DNA of 64,000 bases from UBA5070 sp035352895 (GTDB lineage Bacteria > Fibrobacterota > Fibrobacteria > UBA5070): contig DAOPYN010000008.1 in the NCBI GenBank assembly GCA_035352895.1, positions 1 through 64,000 on the forward strand, in the 5' to 3' direction. Position 1 is the stretch's first letter, and each line of letters starts with the position of its first letter. The notes beneath the pieces are model-generated. The model ran no database searches, had not been told where the DNA came from, and saw only the letters and a program-made list of their open reading frames with translations. Below, one piece after another: positions 44,447 to 51,821 of the stretch. The position numbers and the translations under genes were made by a program.

Positions 44447-45582
44447 ACTGGGAGATCCAGATCCCCCAGCGCGTCGTCTTCGGGGCGGGCAAGGCGATGG
44501 AGGCGGTCCCGCGGATCCTGGCGCTGGGAAACCGGATCGCGATGGTCACGGGCAGCGATCCCCGGCGTTCCCGGTGGCTGTCGCGGGCGCTGGAGGATCT
44601 TGGTGGACAGATTTTGACCCTCACTTGCCTGGGCGAGCCCACCCTGGACGTGCTCCGGGAGCGGCTGGACGAGATCCGCAGGTGGGGGGCGCAGGTGGTG
44701 GTGGGCATCGGCGGCGGAAGCGCGCTGGACCTGTCCAAGGCGCTGGCGGCCCTGGCCTTGGGCGGGGACGACCCCATGGAGCACCTGGAGGTGGTGGGAG
44801 GGGGCCAGCCCATTTCCCATCCGGGGCTGCCCTGCGTGACCATCCCCACCACTTCGGGAACCGGTGCGGAGGCCACGCGCAACGCGGTGATCGGCGCCTC
44901 GGGAGTGAAGGCCAGCCTGCGCGGCCCCCAGTTGATGCCCCGTCTGGCTGTGGTCGATCCCACCCTCGCACTTGGCGTTCCCGCCCACACCACCGCCTGC
45001 ACCGGGCTGGACGCCCTTGTGCAGCTGGTGGAGCCCCTGGTCTCGCGGCACTCCACGACATTTTCCGACGCCCTGTGCCGCGAGGGGATCCCCCGCTCGG
45101 TACGATCCCTCCCCCGTGCCATTCGCGACGGTTCCGACCTCGCGGCCCGCACCGACCTGGCCGAGGCGTCCCTGTTTTCCGGAATGGCCCTCGCCAACGC
45201 CAAGCTCGGAGCGGTCCATGGCCTGGCGGCGCCGCTGGGCGGGCGGTTGGGCGCGCCCCACGGCGAGCTCTGCGCACGCCTGATGGTTCCGGTCTGGAAG
45301 GCCAATGTGAAGGCCCTGTCCGATCGGGAAGGCGGATTGGACCGCTACCGCGAGGTGGCGCGGCTTTTGTGCGGGTCTCCCGAGGCGGGGCTGGACGACG
45401 GTCTGGAGGTCCTGCGGACGCTTTCCGCCCTGGCGGGAAACCGCGGACTGTCGCATTGGGGTCTGACGGGCGCCGACATCCCCGCCATGCGCGAGGCGGG
45501 ACTGCGCGCCAGTTCCATGAAGGGAAACCCCGTGGACCTGCTCCCCGGCGAGATCGACGCGATCCTCGAGGAAGCCTTGTAG
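44443..45582 (+). CDS. iron-type (group III) alcohol dehydrogenase family, altered metal site
   Basis: A 379-residue protein of the iron-containing alcohol dehydrogenase superfamily, which includes butanol, lactaldehyde and maleylacetate reductases. The NAD(P) motif GGGSALDLSKA, TTSGTGAEAT and LDALVQLVEPLVS are visible, as is the late GAVHGLAAPLGG...APHGEL. In the family four residues hold the metal: Asp, then His four positions later, then two His. Here Asp (in LDALVQ), HG and APHG are kept, but the first His is Gln. Activity may be lost, shifted or metal-free. The start is GTG, overlapping the ABM gene stop. Confidence 0.9.
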   Translation: MNWEIQIPQRVVFGAGKAMEAVPRILALGNRIAMVTGSDPRRSRWLSRALEDLGGQILTLTCLGEPTLDVLRERLDEIRRWGAQVVVGIGGGSALDLSKALAALALGGDDPMEHLEVVGGGQPISHPGLPCVTIPTTSGTGAEATRNAVIGASGVKASLRGPQLMPRLAVVDPTLALGVPAHTTACTGLDALVQLVEPLVSRHSTTFSDALCREGIPRSVRSLPRAIRDGSDLAARTDLAEASLFSGMALANAKLGAVHGLAAPLGGRLGAPHGELCARLMVPVWKANVKALSDREGGLDRYREVARLLCGSPEAGLDDGLEVLRTLSALAGNRGLSHWGLTGADIPAMREAGLRASSMKGNPVDLLPGEIDAILEEAL

Positions 45583-45610
45583 GAACCTTTCCCTCGCGAG
45601 GGGTCGGCGA

Positions 45611-46126
45611 TCAGTCGTCGTCGTCGGATACGGGCTGGGGAAGGACCAGGTCCAGGACCTCGAAGGGAGACTTGTTGTTGCGCTTGGCCAGCTCCTGGAT
45701 GGTGAGCTGCTCGGACTCCACCACCAGTCCCTTCCCGCGCAATTGCGTGACCGCCTGGCTGGGCGTCTTGCCCGCGAGGATGGCCACCCGCTTCAGCTCG
45801 GCGCCCATGGCCGTTTCCACCAGCCGTCGGGACATTCCACCGCGATCCACCGAGGCGCTCTTTCCGGGTCCGACCACGGCGACGATCACCAGGACCAGAG
45901 CCGCCACCGCAAGCACGGCTCCCACCCACGACTTCAGATGCTTGACCAGCAGGACGCGGTTCACCCACACATGGAGGACGGAAGCCAGCACCATCAGGAT
46001 GCCAGCCAGCTCGTGGAGGCCCTTCACGTAGCCGCCCTTCAGGTCGAGCAGCATGCACAGGCCGGTGATGCCCACCGCCAGGAAGGCGGCGATGGTGAGT
46101 GGAGTGGCGATGGTCCGGGCGTTCAT
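45611..46126 (-). CDS. DUF4405-type membrane protein
   Basis: A 171-residue protein. Three membrane helices (residues about 7-28, 36-55 and 66-87) carry the DUF4405 pattern with paired His in the second helix region (GLHELAGILMVLASVLHVW), which in this cytochrome-b-like group suggests haem binding; I infer this. The C-terminal half is soluble: about 75 residues with GAELKRVAILAGKTPSQAV and a second HTH-like TIQELAKRNNKSPFEV, ending in four Asp. ATG 46126 has GGAG six bases upstream. The gene is convergent to the alcohol dehydrogenase. Confidence 0.75.
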   Translation of the reverse strand: MNARTIATPLTIAAFLAVGITGLCMLLDLKGGYVKGLHELAGILMVLASVLHVWVNRVLLVKHLKSWVGAVLAVAALVLVIVAVVGPGKSASVDRGGMSRRLVETAMGAELKRVAILAGKTPSQAVTQLRGKGLVVESEQLTIQELAKRNNKSPFEVLDLVLPQPVSDDDD

Positions 46127-46197
46127 GGAAGTCTCCGAGGTCGAGTGGTGGATGTTTCCGTTGCCGGGAAGATAGACGCTTCCGGTCCCGCTCGAGC

Positions 46198-46656
46198 TCA
46201 GTCCCGGTCCATGGACCTCTCGGCCGCTTCCAGATTGGAACGGATCCGCGCGAGGGTCCGTTCGAACCGCTCGATCTCCCGGATCCCCAGACCGGCGTAG
46301 AACAAGTCGTTCATTTCCGCCGAAGCCTTGGCGTAGACCTCGTGGAGGGAGAGGTTCCTCGGCGTCAGCGAGACGCACCGCCGACGAGCATCGGCGGGAT
46401 CCGGTCGGCGAACCACCTGTCCGTCGGCTTCCAACCGATCCAGCATCAGGGCCAGCGTGGACTTGTCCAGACGCGTTTCGTCCGACAGTTCCTTCTGCGA
46501 AAGGCTCCCCCGCTTCCACAGAGCGTACACGATCCTCCCCTGGGCCGGACTGAGTTCGTCCAGACCATGGGATTTCAGGACGCGCGCGAACACCCGACCG
46601 GACAACTGGTGGACCTGCGCCAGGAGCACGCCTCCTTCGCGTGGCGTGCCGCCCAT
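46198..46656 (-). CDS. MarR family transcriptional regulator
   Basis: A 152-residue winged-helix regulator. The N-terminal dimer helices lead into LSPAQGRIVYALWKRGSLSQKELSDETRLDKSTLALMLDRLE (the recognition helix region) and then the wing with RRPDPADARRRCVSLTPR. This is standard MarR architecture. Its ATG abuts the stop of the upstream PNPOx gene (TGA then ATG). A 14-bp perfect palindrome before that gene is the likely operator, suggesting autorepression relieved by a small ligand. Confidence 0.93.
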   Translation of the reverse strand: MGGTPREGGVLLAQVHQLSGRVFARVLKSHGLDELSPAQGRIVYALWKRGSLSQKELSDETRLDKSTLALMLDRLEADGQVVRRPDPADARRRCVSLTPRNLSLHEVYAKASAEMNDLFYAGLGIREIERFERTLARIRSNLEAAERSMDRD

Positions 46657-47133
46657 TCAGGCGAGCTCCGGCACCGACCGCGGATCGAACTGTGAGACGG
46701 CCAATCCGTGGTAGTAGCGAGCCCTGGCAGGGTGGAACCCGAAAACCGTGAAATCGCCCCCGTCCAATCCTCCGGGATAGTACATGGCCCACGAATCGGT
46801 CCAGATCCCCCGGCGGATGGCGGGATCCAGGATTTCCACGACCTCCCCTTGGAGAGTCAGGCCCTCGAACCTCTGCGCATCGGCGAAGTAGATGGCCGCC
46901 TTGGGATTGGCGCGCAGCTGCCGCACCTTGGTGCTGGATGTATTGGTGGCGATCCAGGTGGAGAACCCCTTGGGCAGGGCCGAAGCCCCGGCCTCGAAGC
47001 ATCCCGGGCGCACCACCCGGAGATTGAACAGCGTGCGTGCGTCAGGGTAATCGTTCTGGTGGTCCCAGGTGGACAACACCAGGTTCTCCGCCCGTTGGAC
47101 AAGGTTCCAGGAAGCGATCACGGATTCGTTCAT
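46657..47133 (-). CDS. pyridoxamine 5'-phosphate oxidase-like flavin protein
   Basis: A 158-residue split-barrel protein of the PNPOx-like group, a likely FMN- or F420-type redox protein. Recognisable parts are LVLSTWDHQNDYPDARTLF, FSTWIATNTSSTKVRQL, AIYFADAQRFEGLTLQGEVV and DFTVFGFHPARARYY. ATG 47133 has GGAGG 8 bases upstream; an in-frame ATG at 47148 overlaps that ribosome site, so I prefer 47133. It forms a two-gene operon with the MarR regulator behind the palindromic operator. True pyridoxal phosphate synthesis is unlikely because the PdxH-specific C-terminus is absent. Confidence 0.85.
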   Translation of the reverse strand: MNESVIASWNLVQRAENLVLSTWDHQNDYPDARTLFNLRVVRPGCFEAGASALPKGFSTWIATNTSSTKVRQLRANPKAAIYFADAQRFEGLTLQGEVVEILDPAIRRGIWTDSWAMYYPGGLDGGDFTVFGFHPARARYYHGLAVSQFDPRSVPELA

Positions 47134-47151
47134 GTACGGCACCTCCATTTG

Positions 47152-47165
47152 GTTTTATCTAAAAC
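47152..47165. promoter_or_regulatory. palindromic operator of the PNPOx-marR operon
   Basis: GTTTTATCTAAAAC is a perfect 14-bp palindrome in an otherwise A+T-rich patch, 19 bases before the ATG at 47133 and in the divergent gap with the pseudouridine synthase gene. Its size and A+T-rich symmetry fit a MarR dimer site; binding there would block the PNPOx-marR promoter. Confidence 0.65.
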
Positions 47166-47244
47166 TATTTACCTCGTGCACCGGCGTCAACTCGCAAACA
47201 CGCCGCCGGATGCCCCCTCCCCTCTGGTTCTACCTTGCCCTCCC

Positions 47245-47976
47245 GTGGACTGCCAAAAACGCATCGGTCTGGCACGGGCCATCAACAAGAGCGGACACGC
47301 CTCGCGAAGCCAAGCGGAGAAGCTGGTGGCCTCCGGCGTGGTGCGCCTGAACGGAAGGGTGGTCCGCGACCCCGAAGCTCCCACCCGCGCGGGCGACAGG
47401 ATCGAGATCGAAGGCAAACCCCTGGCGAGCGCCTCCAAGGTGTACCTGATGCTCAACAAGCCCCGCGGCCTGGTGACCACCGCCAGCGACGAGAAGAGCC
47501 GCCCCACGGTCTACCAGTGCATCCAGGGCATGGATCTGCCCCACGTGGGTCCGGTGGGCCGCCTGGACATGGCCAGCGAAGGGCTTCTGCTGTTCACCAA
47601 CGACACCGCCTGGGCCGACCGCCTCCTGGATCCCGCCCGCGGCATCCCCAAGACCTACCACGTCCAGACCCACCGTCTGGTGACGGACCAGGAATTGTCA
47701 CGGATGGAACAGGGCATTTTCGACAGAGGGGAAACGCTCCGGGCCGCCTCGGCGCGCATTCTCCGCCAAGGCGAAAAGACCTGCTGGCTGGAGATCGTCC
47801 TTTGCGAAGGCAAGAACCGCGAGATCCGACGAATGCTGGAGGCCCTGGGCATCGAGGTGGAACGCCTGGTGCGGGTGGCGCTGGGGCCTCTGGTCCTGGG
47901 CGATCTGGCCAAGGGGACGGCCAGGAAACTGACACCCGCGGAACTCGATGGATTGGATAGATTCGAACATCGGTGA
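47245..47976 (+). CDS. RsuA/RluB-type rRNA pseudouridine synthase
   Basis: A 243-residue pseudouridine synthase of the RsuA/RluB/RluE/RluF family. The N-terminal S4 RNA-binding domain is GLARAINKSGHASRSQAEKL through GDRIEIEGK. The catalytic motif VGRLDMASEGLLLFTND near residue 104 contains the essential Asp, and GKNREIRRML is the family's closing motif. KPRGLVTT lies at the start of the catalytic domain. The target base in 16S or 23S rRNA cannot be told. The GTG start at 47245 has no strong ribosome-binding site; it gives an almost complete S4 domain. Confidence 0.92.
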   Translation: MDCQKRIGLARAINKSGHASRSQAEKLVASGVVRLNGRVVRDPEAPTRAGDRIEIEGKPLASASKVYLMLNKPRGLVTTASDEKSRPTVYQCIQGMDLPHVGPVGRLDMASEGLLLFTNDTAWADRLLDPARGIPKTYHVQTHRLVTDQELSRMEQGIFDRGETLRAASARILRQGEKTCWLEIVLCEGKNREIRRMLEALGIEVERLVRVALGPLVLGDLAKGTARKLTPAELDGLDRFEHR

Positions 47977-48337
47977 CGAGGCTCCGACGCCTCCCCAGCC
48001 CTCCCCTTCCCCGAAGGACCCGCAATGCTTCCATCCTCGCTTCGCTCCTTGTGGAGGCATCCTGTTCCACTCGATGGACGGCTCCGATCGGGAACTGTCC
48101 ATGGAATTGCGGAGCGTTTCGGGAACCCTGCTCGAGGCCCGGTCGGGTGCCCCGGGACGGCGCGGATGGGTCTTCGACGGATCGCGCCTTCCCTCCCTGC
48201 TCGTGGTGCGCTTGCGATCCGGCGGATCCGCTTGGGTTTCCAGGAAATTCGCCAATCCCGTCGCTGGGCATTGACCGAAACGGCCAAGATGGCTCGTCAT
48301 TTACATTGGACTTCGCTCCTCCCACGAAAGCACCGCC
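47977..48337. other. 361-base gap holding a short sorting-domain-like frame
   Basis: The gap between the pseudouridine synthase and the TPR protein contains one short frame (48074-48274) that resembles a C-terminal sorting segment. Otherwise it shows no promoter, RNA gene or repeat that I can identify. Confidence 0.6.
48074..48274 (+). CDS. orphan sorting-domain-like peptide or gene fragment
   Basis: A 66-residue frame from ATG 48074. Its pattern is LSMELRSVSGTLLEAR, WVFDGSRLPSLLVVRLRSGG, then WVSRKF. It copies the shape of C-terminal secretion (Por/T9SS-type) tails: strand, a 'G' turn, 'dGs.LP/G.Y...', then a closing basic strand. Such tails normally end long secreted proteins. Here no such protein lies upstream in frame; the frame starts within the end of the pseudouridine synthase gene. 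It may be the leftover of a lost surface protein. I am unsure that it is translated. Confidence 0.35.
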   Translation: MDGSDRELSMELRSVSGTLLEARSGAPGRRGWVFDGSRLPSLLVVRLRSGGSAWVSRKFANPVAGH

Positions 48338-49366
48338 ATGCACCTCCGTTCCATCCTCGGCCCAACCCTTCTCCTGGCGAGCGGCATCTTGGCCGCCTCC
48401 CAGGTGCTCCCGAAATACGAGACCCTCCTGGATGCCAGGAAGAACACGGAGGTTGTGCAGAAATTGTCATCAACCTCCATCAAACGGGGATACCTGGAGG
48501 AATACTACCTGGGACGAGCCTACTTCGCGCTGGAGGACGACGAAAAGGCCCAGAAGCACCTGCTGGCCTCCATCCGCCTGGATTCGAGCTTCCTTCCGGC
48601 CCACGACATCCTCGCCGGCAGCTACTTCTATTCGGGCAACAAGGCGGCGGCAGAAACGGAGTACCTGACCTGCCTGCGTCTGGACAAGCGCCACGCTCGC
48701 AGCCACCACATGCTGGGCTTCATCCTCCAGGAGTCTTCGCACCCGAAGGAGGCCGCCGAACACTTCGTCTTGGCCGCCCAACTCGATTCCAGCCGCTCCG
48801 ACTACCTGCATCGGGCGGGTTTGAGCCTGTACGACCTGGGCCGTTTCGCGGAAGCCGCCTCGTGGTTCCATTCGGAGTGGAAGCGCGACACCCAAAGCTA
48901 CGCCGCCACCAGCCTCCTCATGGAAAGCCACTACCGAGCCGGCCGCGACGACCTGGGGGAGGCATGGAAGCCACGGCTCGTCGCGATCTGGAAGAAATCC
49001 ACCGATCCCACCTTGCGGCAACTGGGCTTCTTCCAATTCGACGAATTCGCACACAAGCAACTGCGCGCCATCGCCACGGAGAACTTCCAGCCGGAGGGTG
49101 AACTCTACTACCACTGGTCCGTCCACATCCAGGACCCGAGCGGCAAACGGATCAAATCCGTCAACCTGGAATCCTCGGCGGCCCTGCGCGAGATGGGCAC
49201 TCCCTACATCGTCGGCGTCGACCAGTACGAGGCCACCGGAAAGACCCACCGCACCACCAACATCGGTTTCGGCAAGCTCCCCACCTACCGCGAATTCAAG
49301 AACCTGGTTCGCAAGGAACTGGACCAAGGCCTGGAAACCTCCGCCAAGGCAACGTATCCCAGATAG
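48338..49366 (+). CDS. exported TPR-repeat protein
   Basis: A 342-residue protein with signal peptide MHLRSILGPTLLLASGILAA. Residues about 50-215 contain about four to five TPR helices (YLGRAYFALEDDEKAQKHLL, AHDILAGSYFYSGNKAAAE, HHMLGFILQESSHPKEAAE and GLSLYDLGRFAEAASWF). The last ~110 residues are a separate beta-like domain (GELYYHWSVHIQDPSG, then VGVDQYEATGKTH) I do not recognise; it looks like an additional binding domain. It would act in the periplasm as a protein-protein adaptor. No neighbour gives a clue to its partner. Confidence 0.8.
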   Translation: MHLRSILGPTLLLASGILAASQVLPKYETLLDARKNTEVVQKLSSTSIKRGYLEEYYLGRAYFALEDDEKAQKHLLASIRLDSSFLPAHDILAGSYFYSGNKAAAETEYLTCLRLDKRHARSHHMLGFILQESSHPKEAAEHFVLAAQLDSSRSDYLHRAGLSLYDLGRFAEAASWFHSEWKRDTQSYAATSLLMESHYRAGRDDLGEAWKPRLVAIWKKSTDPTLRQLGFFQFDEFAHKQLRAIATENFQPEGELYYHWSVHIQDPSGKRIKSVNLESSAALREMGTPYIVGVDQYEATGKTHRTTNIGFGKLPTYREFKNLVRKELDQGLETSAKATYPR

Positions 49367-49513
49367 GATCTAGTCCCACGGCTTGAGACTCCGGACCTGC
49401 GTTGGTCCAGGGCGCAAGCCATGCGGAAAAAAGCTGCCGCAGGTGGATGTGGAGGTGACACCACCGGCTCCGAACGGTGTCCAACTCCCAGAACCCACCA
49501 CCGGAGCCCCACC

Positions 49514-50680
49514 ATGCCCAGTACCCCGTGCCGGACCGTCGTCCGCCATGCCAGCCCCTACCGGATCGAATCCACCCCCGAAGCGTCCCAGCGCTTCCAG
49601 GCCACCCTGGAGGCCTTCACCGACCGTTTCCTGGAGCTTGTCGAGCAGGACCTGGGCGAATTCATCGACGCCCGATTGGCCTTGGGGGCCGCCAGTGGCC
49701 TCGAGGTGGAACGCTCGCGGGGCGAATACGCAGTGGAGCTTCTCACCTTCGGCATCCTGCGGGAGGAGTACGCGGTGCTGGCCGGGCGCACGCCACCGGC
49801 CACCCGCGAGCGGATGCGTTCCTTGTGGCGGCTGCGCAGCGACGACCCCGCCCAGAAACCTTGGGCGGACACCGAGCGCGCCCGATTGTTCTCCACCCTT
49901 CTGGCCCTCCCCCGCCAGGAATTCCTGGAGCCGGCCCAGGACCCCATCCTGGTGGACTGGCTGGAATCCACCGGGGAATTCGTGCAGGAAGCCCTGCGGA
50001 TGCGTCCCTGGCTGGACGGCGTGGGGGTGTTCTGGAGCGGCGTCGAATTCACCGAAGCCACACGAAGGCTGGCGGAGCGTTTCCAGGATGAGGCACGCCA
50101 GGAATTGTCCGAGTGGACCCGAGGGGTGGAGGATTTCCGCGACCGTGTCCTGTCGGAATCCTCATCCCGCGAGGACCTGTTCCTGATCACCCGAAGCGAA
50201 CGCATGTACCACCTGAACATGGTGGGCGCCGAGGCGATGAACCGCGGATTCCGCCCGGGATTCGAGAAGCGTCCCCGCAAGGTCGTGCTGGTGCCCGGTT
50301 GCATGCGATCGCGAGACGACCGTTCCTGCATGGCCCTGCGGCGCGGCACCGACATCTCCTGCGCCCACTGCGATTCCGATTGCAACGTCTCCAAGCTGAC
50401 CGAACTGGGCGAAGAACGGGACTTCAAGGTCTTCGTGGTCCCCCACGCTTCCACCTTCACCGCCTGGCTCGAACGCTGGCGCGAGGACGGCCGGACCGCA
50501 CTGGTGGCGGCCGCCTGCCCGCTGCACCTGGTCTCGGGAGGCTACGAAATGCGCGCCCTGGGCCTTCAAGCCCAATGCGTCTTCCTCCGCTACAGCGGCT
50601 GCAAGCGCCACTGGGACCCCTCCGGCACCCCCACCGAAATCGACACGGACCGCCTCCTCGAACTCCTCTCCGCATCCTGA
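49514..50680 (+). CDS. DUF116 family protein
   Basis: A 388-residue protein. Residues 1-260 are helical and unfamiliar. The C-terminal third is a DUF116 domain with five or more conserved Cys: VVLVPGCMRSRDDRSCMAL, ISCAHCDSDCNVSKLTELGE and later AAACPLHLVSGGYEMRA with a final YSGCKRHW. In the family this Cys-rich domain suggests metal or iron-sulphur binding, with no known role. ATG 49514 has GGAG 7 bases upstream. The frame continues upstream without protein-like sequence. Confidence 0.8.
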   Translation: MPSTPCRTVVRHASPYRIESTPEASQRFQATLEAFTDRFLELVEQDLGEFIDARLALGAASGLEVERSRGEYAVELLTFGILREEYAVLAGRTPPATRERMRSLWRLRSDDPAQKPWADTERARLFSTLLALPRQEFLEPAQDPILVDWLESTGEFVQEALRMRPWLDGVGVFWSGVEFTEATRRLAERFQDEARQELSEWTRGVEDFRDRVLSESSSREDLFLITRSERMYHLNMVGAEAMNRGFRPGFEKRPRKVVLVPGCMRSRDDRSCMALRRGTDISCAHCDSDCNVSKLTELGEERDFKVFVVPHASTFTAWLERWREDGRTALVAAACPLHLVSGGYEMRALGLQAQCVFLRYSGCKRHWDPSGTPTEIDTDRLLELLSAS

Positions 50681-51014
50681 CAGATTCCGGCAATAAAGTG
50701 TTGCGAACCGAACGATGGGGGTCCAGGGGGGCGAGGTTCATCGCAGGCCGTGGGCCAGGAGGATATCAATCGCGCCCCAAATGGTCCCGCCAGTGTAGGG
50801 ACGCAACATTTTGCGTCCGTACGGTGGCGGGACGGGCAATGCCGTTCCAGTCAAAGCCCCCCGACGCGGTGGTCCCTGAAGATGTACAGAAGGGGCGCCG
50901 GGCCCCGTCGGCGAAGCGGATGGGGTCTTGTCGAACGACCCTTCTGTAAACTGGCACAGGGTACATACCCTGCAAACGAGGTACAGGGCGAAAGCCATGG
51001 CAAAGAAATCGAGG
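50681..51014. other. 334-base convergent gap with an inverted repeat
   Basis: The gap lies between the convergent DUF116 and TIGR03915 genes. It holds the imperfect palindrome 50784-50833; no further gene, RNA or terminator with a T-run was found. Confidence 0.7.
50784..50833. repeat. near-perfect 50-bp inverted repeat
   Basis: Two 23-base arms (50784-50806 and 50811-50833) pair with only three mismatches around a 4-base loop. The core reads GTAGGGACGCAA, facing TTGCGTCCGTAC. Its size and GTARGG core recall the 48-bp palindrome at 856-903. Confidence 0.85.
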
Positions 51015-51821
51015 CTAGGAACCCCTCTCCGGCAGATACTTCCAGTACTTCCTGGGAAGATTCCTCGCGAGCAATTTGGGATTGGCCCTCTCCGGAATGT
51101 TGGTGGACCGGTAATACGTCCGCCAAAGTTCCTGGAACCCCCTGTCGGTCATGGACGCGAGCGACTCCACCGCCTTGGACTCCCTGGGAAGCGAAGCCGG
51201 ATCCACGGACAGGATCTGCACCTCCCCCTGGTGGTGTCGCAGGCAGCGCCCCCGCTTGGCGTCGGCGATCATCCACGAATCCTGGGGGAAGCGCGCGGCG
51301 AAGTGGGGGGCCAGCAGCTCCAGGATGTCGTGATCGGGTGCGATGACGGAGAACAACGACCCGTCCGGCGCCTTGGAGAAACGGACGAATCCCTGGAAGC
51401 GGTGGGCCTCGTGGCGCGTCTTCTCGGCGGCGGCCAGGATGGCGTGGGTGTCGGGATCCAGGATGTTGCGCCCACGGCCCGGTGCCCCGTCGCGCAGAAG
51501 ACCCCGCAGGACGCGCCACACGACGCTCTGGATGCCGGGAAGTTCCGAGAGGAGCGCCGCGCGGATCATGGAGAGGATGGTCTCCCCGCACAGCCAGGCG
51601 ATGCGGTCGGCGGCCCGTTCGGCCAGGTGGGGATCCGTTTCCACCGTGCGCACCTCCTCGAAGAGCTCCGGCTCGAAGGCGCCTTCGGATTCGATCCGCA
51701 CCAGGGGAAGCTCCAATCGGAAGGCTTCGCAAACGGCGGTCAGAAAGCCGTCGAAACCTCCCGGATGGACCAGAACCGTGGGAGTGGCATGGCTGACGAT
51801 GTCCGGAGCGCAGGTGTTCAT
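51015..51821 (-). CDS. TIGR03915 family DNA-metabolism-associated protein
   Basis: A 268-residue protein of the TIGR03915 (DUF4130) family, always partnered with the radical-SAM protein next to it. Family features are VLVHPGGFDGFLTAVCEAF at the start, IWR-like VVWRVLRGLLRDG, ETRHEAHRFQGFVRF, ILELLAPHFAARFP and the closing YYRSTNIPERANPK. The usual uracil-DNA-glycosylase fusion found in some members is absent; only the DUF4130 part is here. It overlaps the radical-SAM gene by 4 bases (ATGA), so the two are co-translated. A DNA repair or modification role is presumed from the family name, not shown. Confidence 0.9.
   Translation of the reverse strand: MNTCAPDIVSHATPTVLVHPGGFDGFLTAVCEAFRLELPLVRIESEGAFEPELFEEVRTVETDPHLAERAADRIAWLCGETILSMIRAALLSELPGIQSVVWRVLRGLLRDGAPGRGRNILDPDTHAILAAAEKTRHEAHRFQGFVRFSKAPDGSLFSVIAPDHDILELLAPHFAARFPQDSWMIADAKRGRCLRHHQGEVQILSVDPASLPRESKAVESLASMTDRGFQELWRTYYRSTNIPERANPKLLARNLPRKYWKYLPERGS

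Noticed and set aside
45591..45602. Terminator between the alcohol dehydrogenase and DUF4405 genes
   Set aside because: CCCTCGCGAGGG is a short 12-bp palindrome without a loop or T-run; too weak to call.
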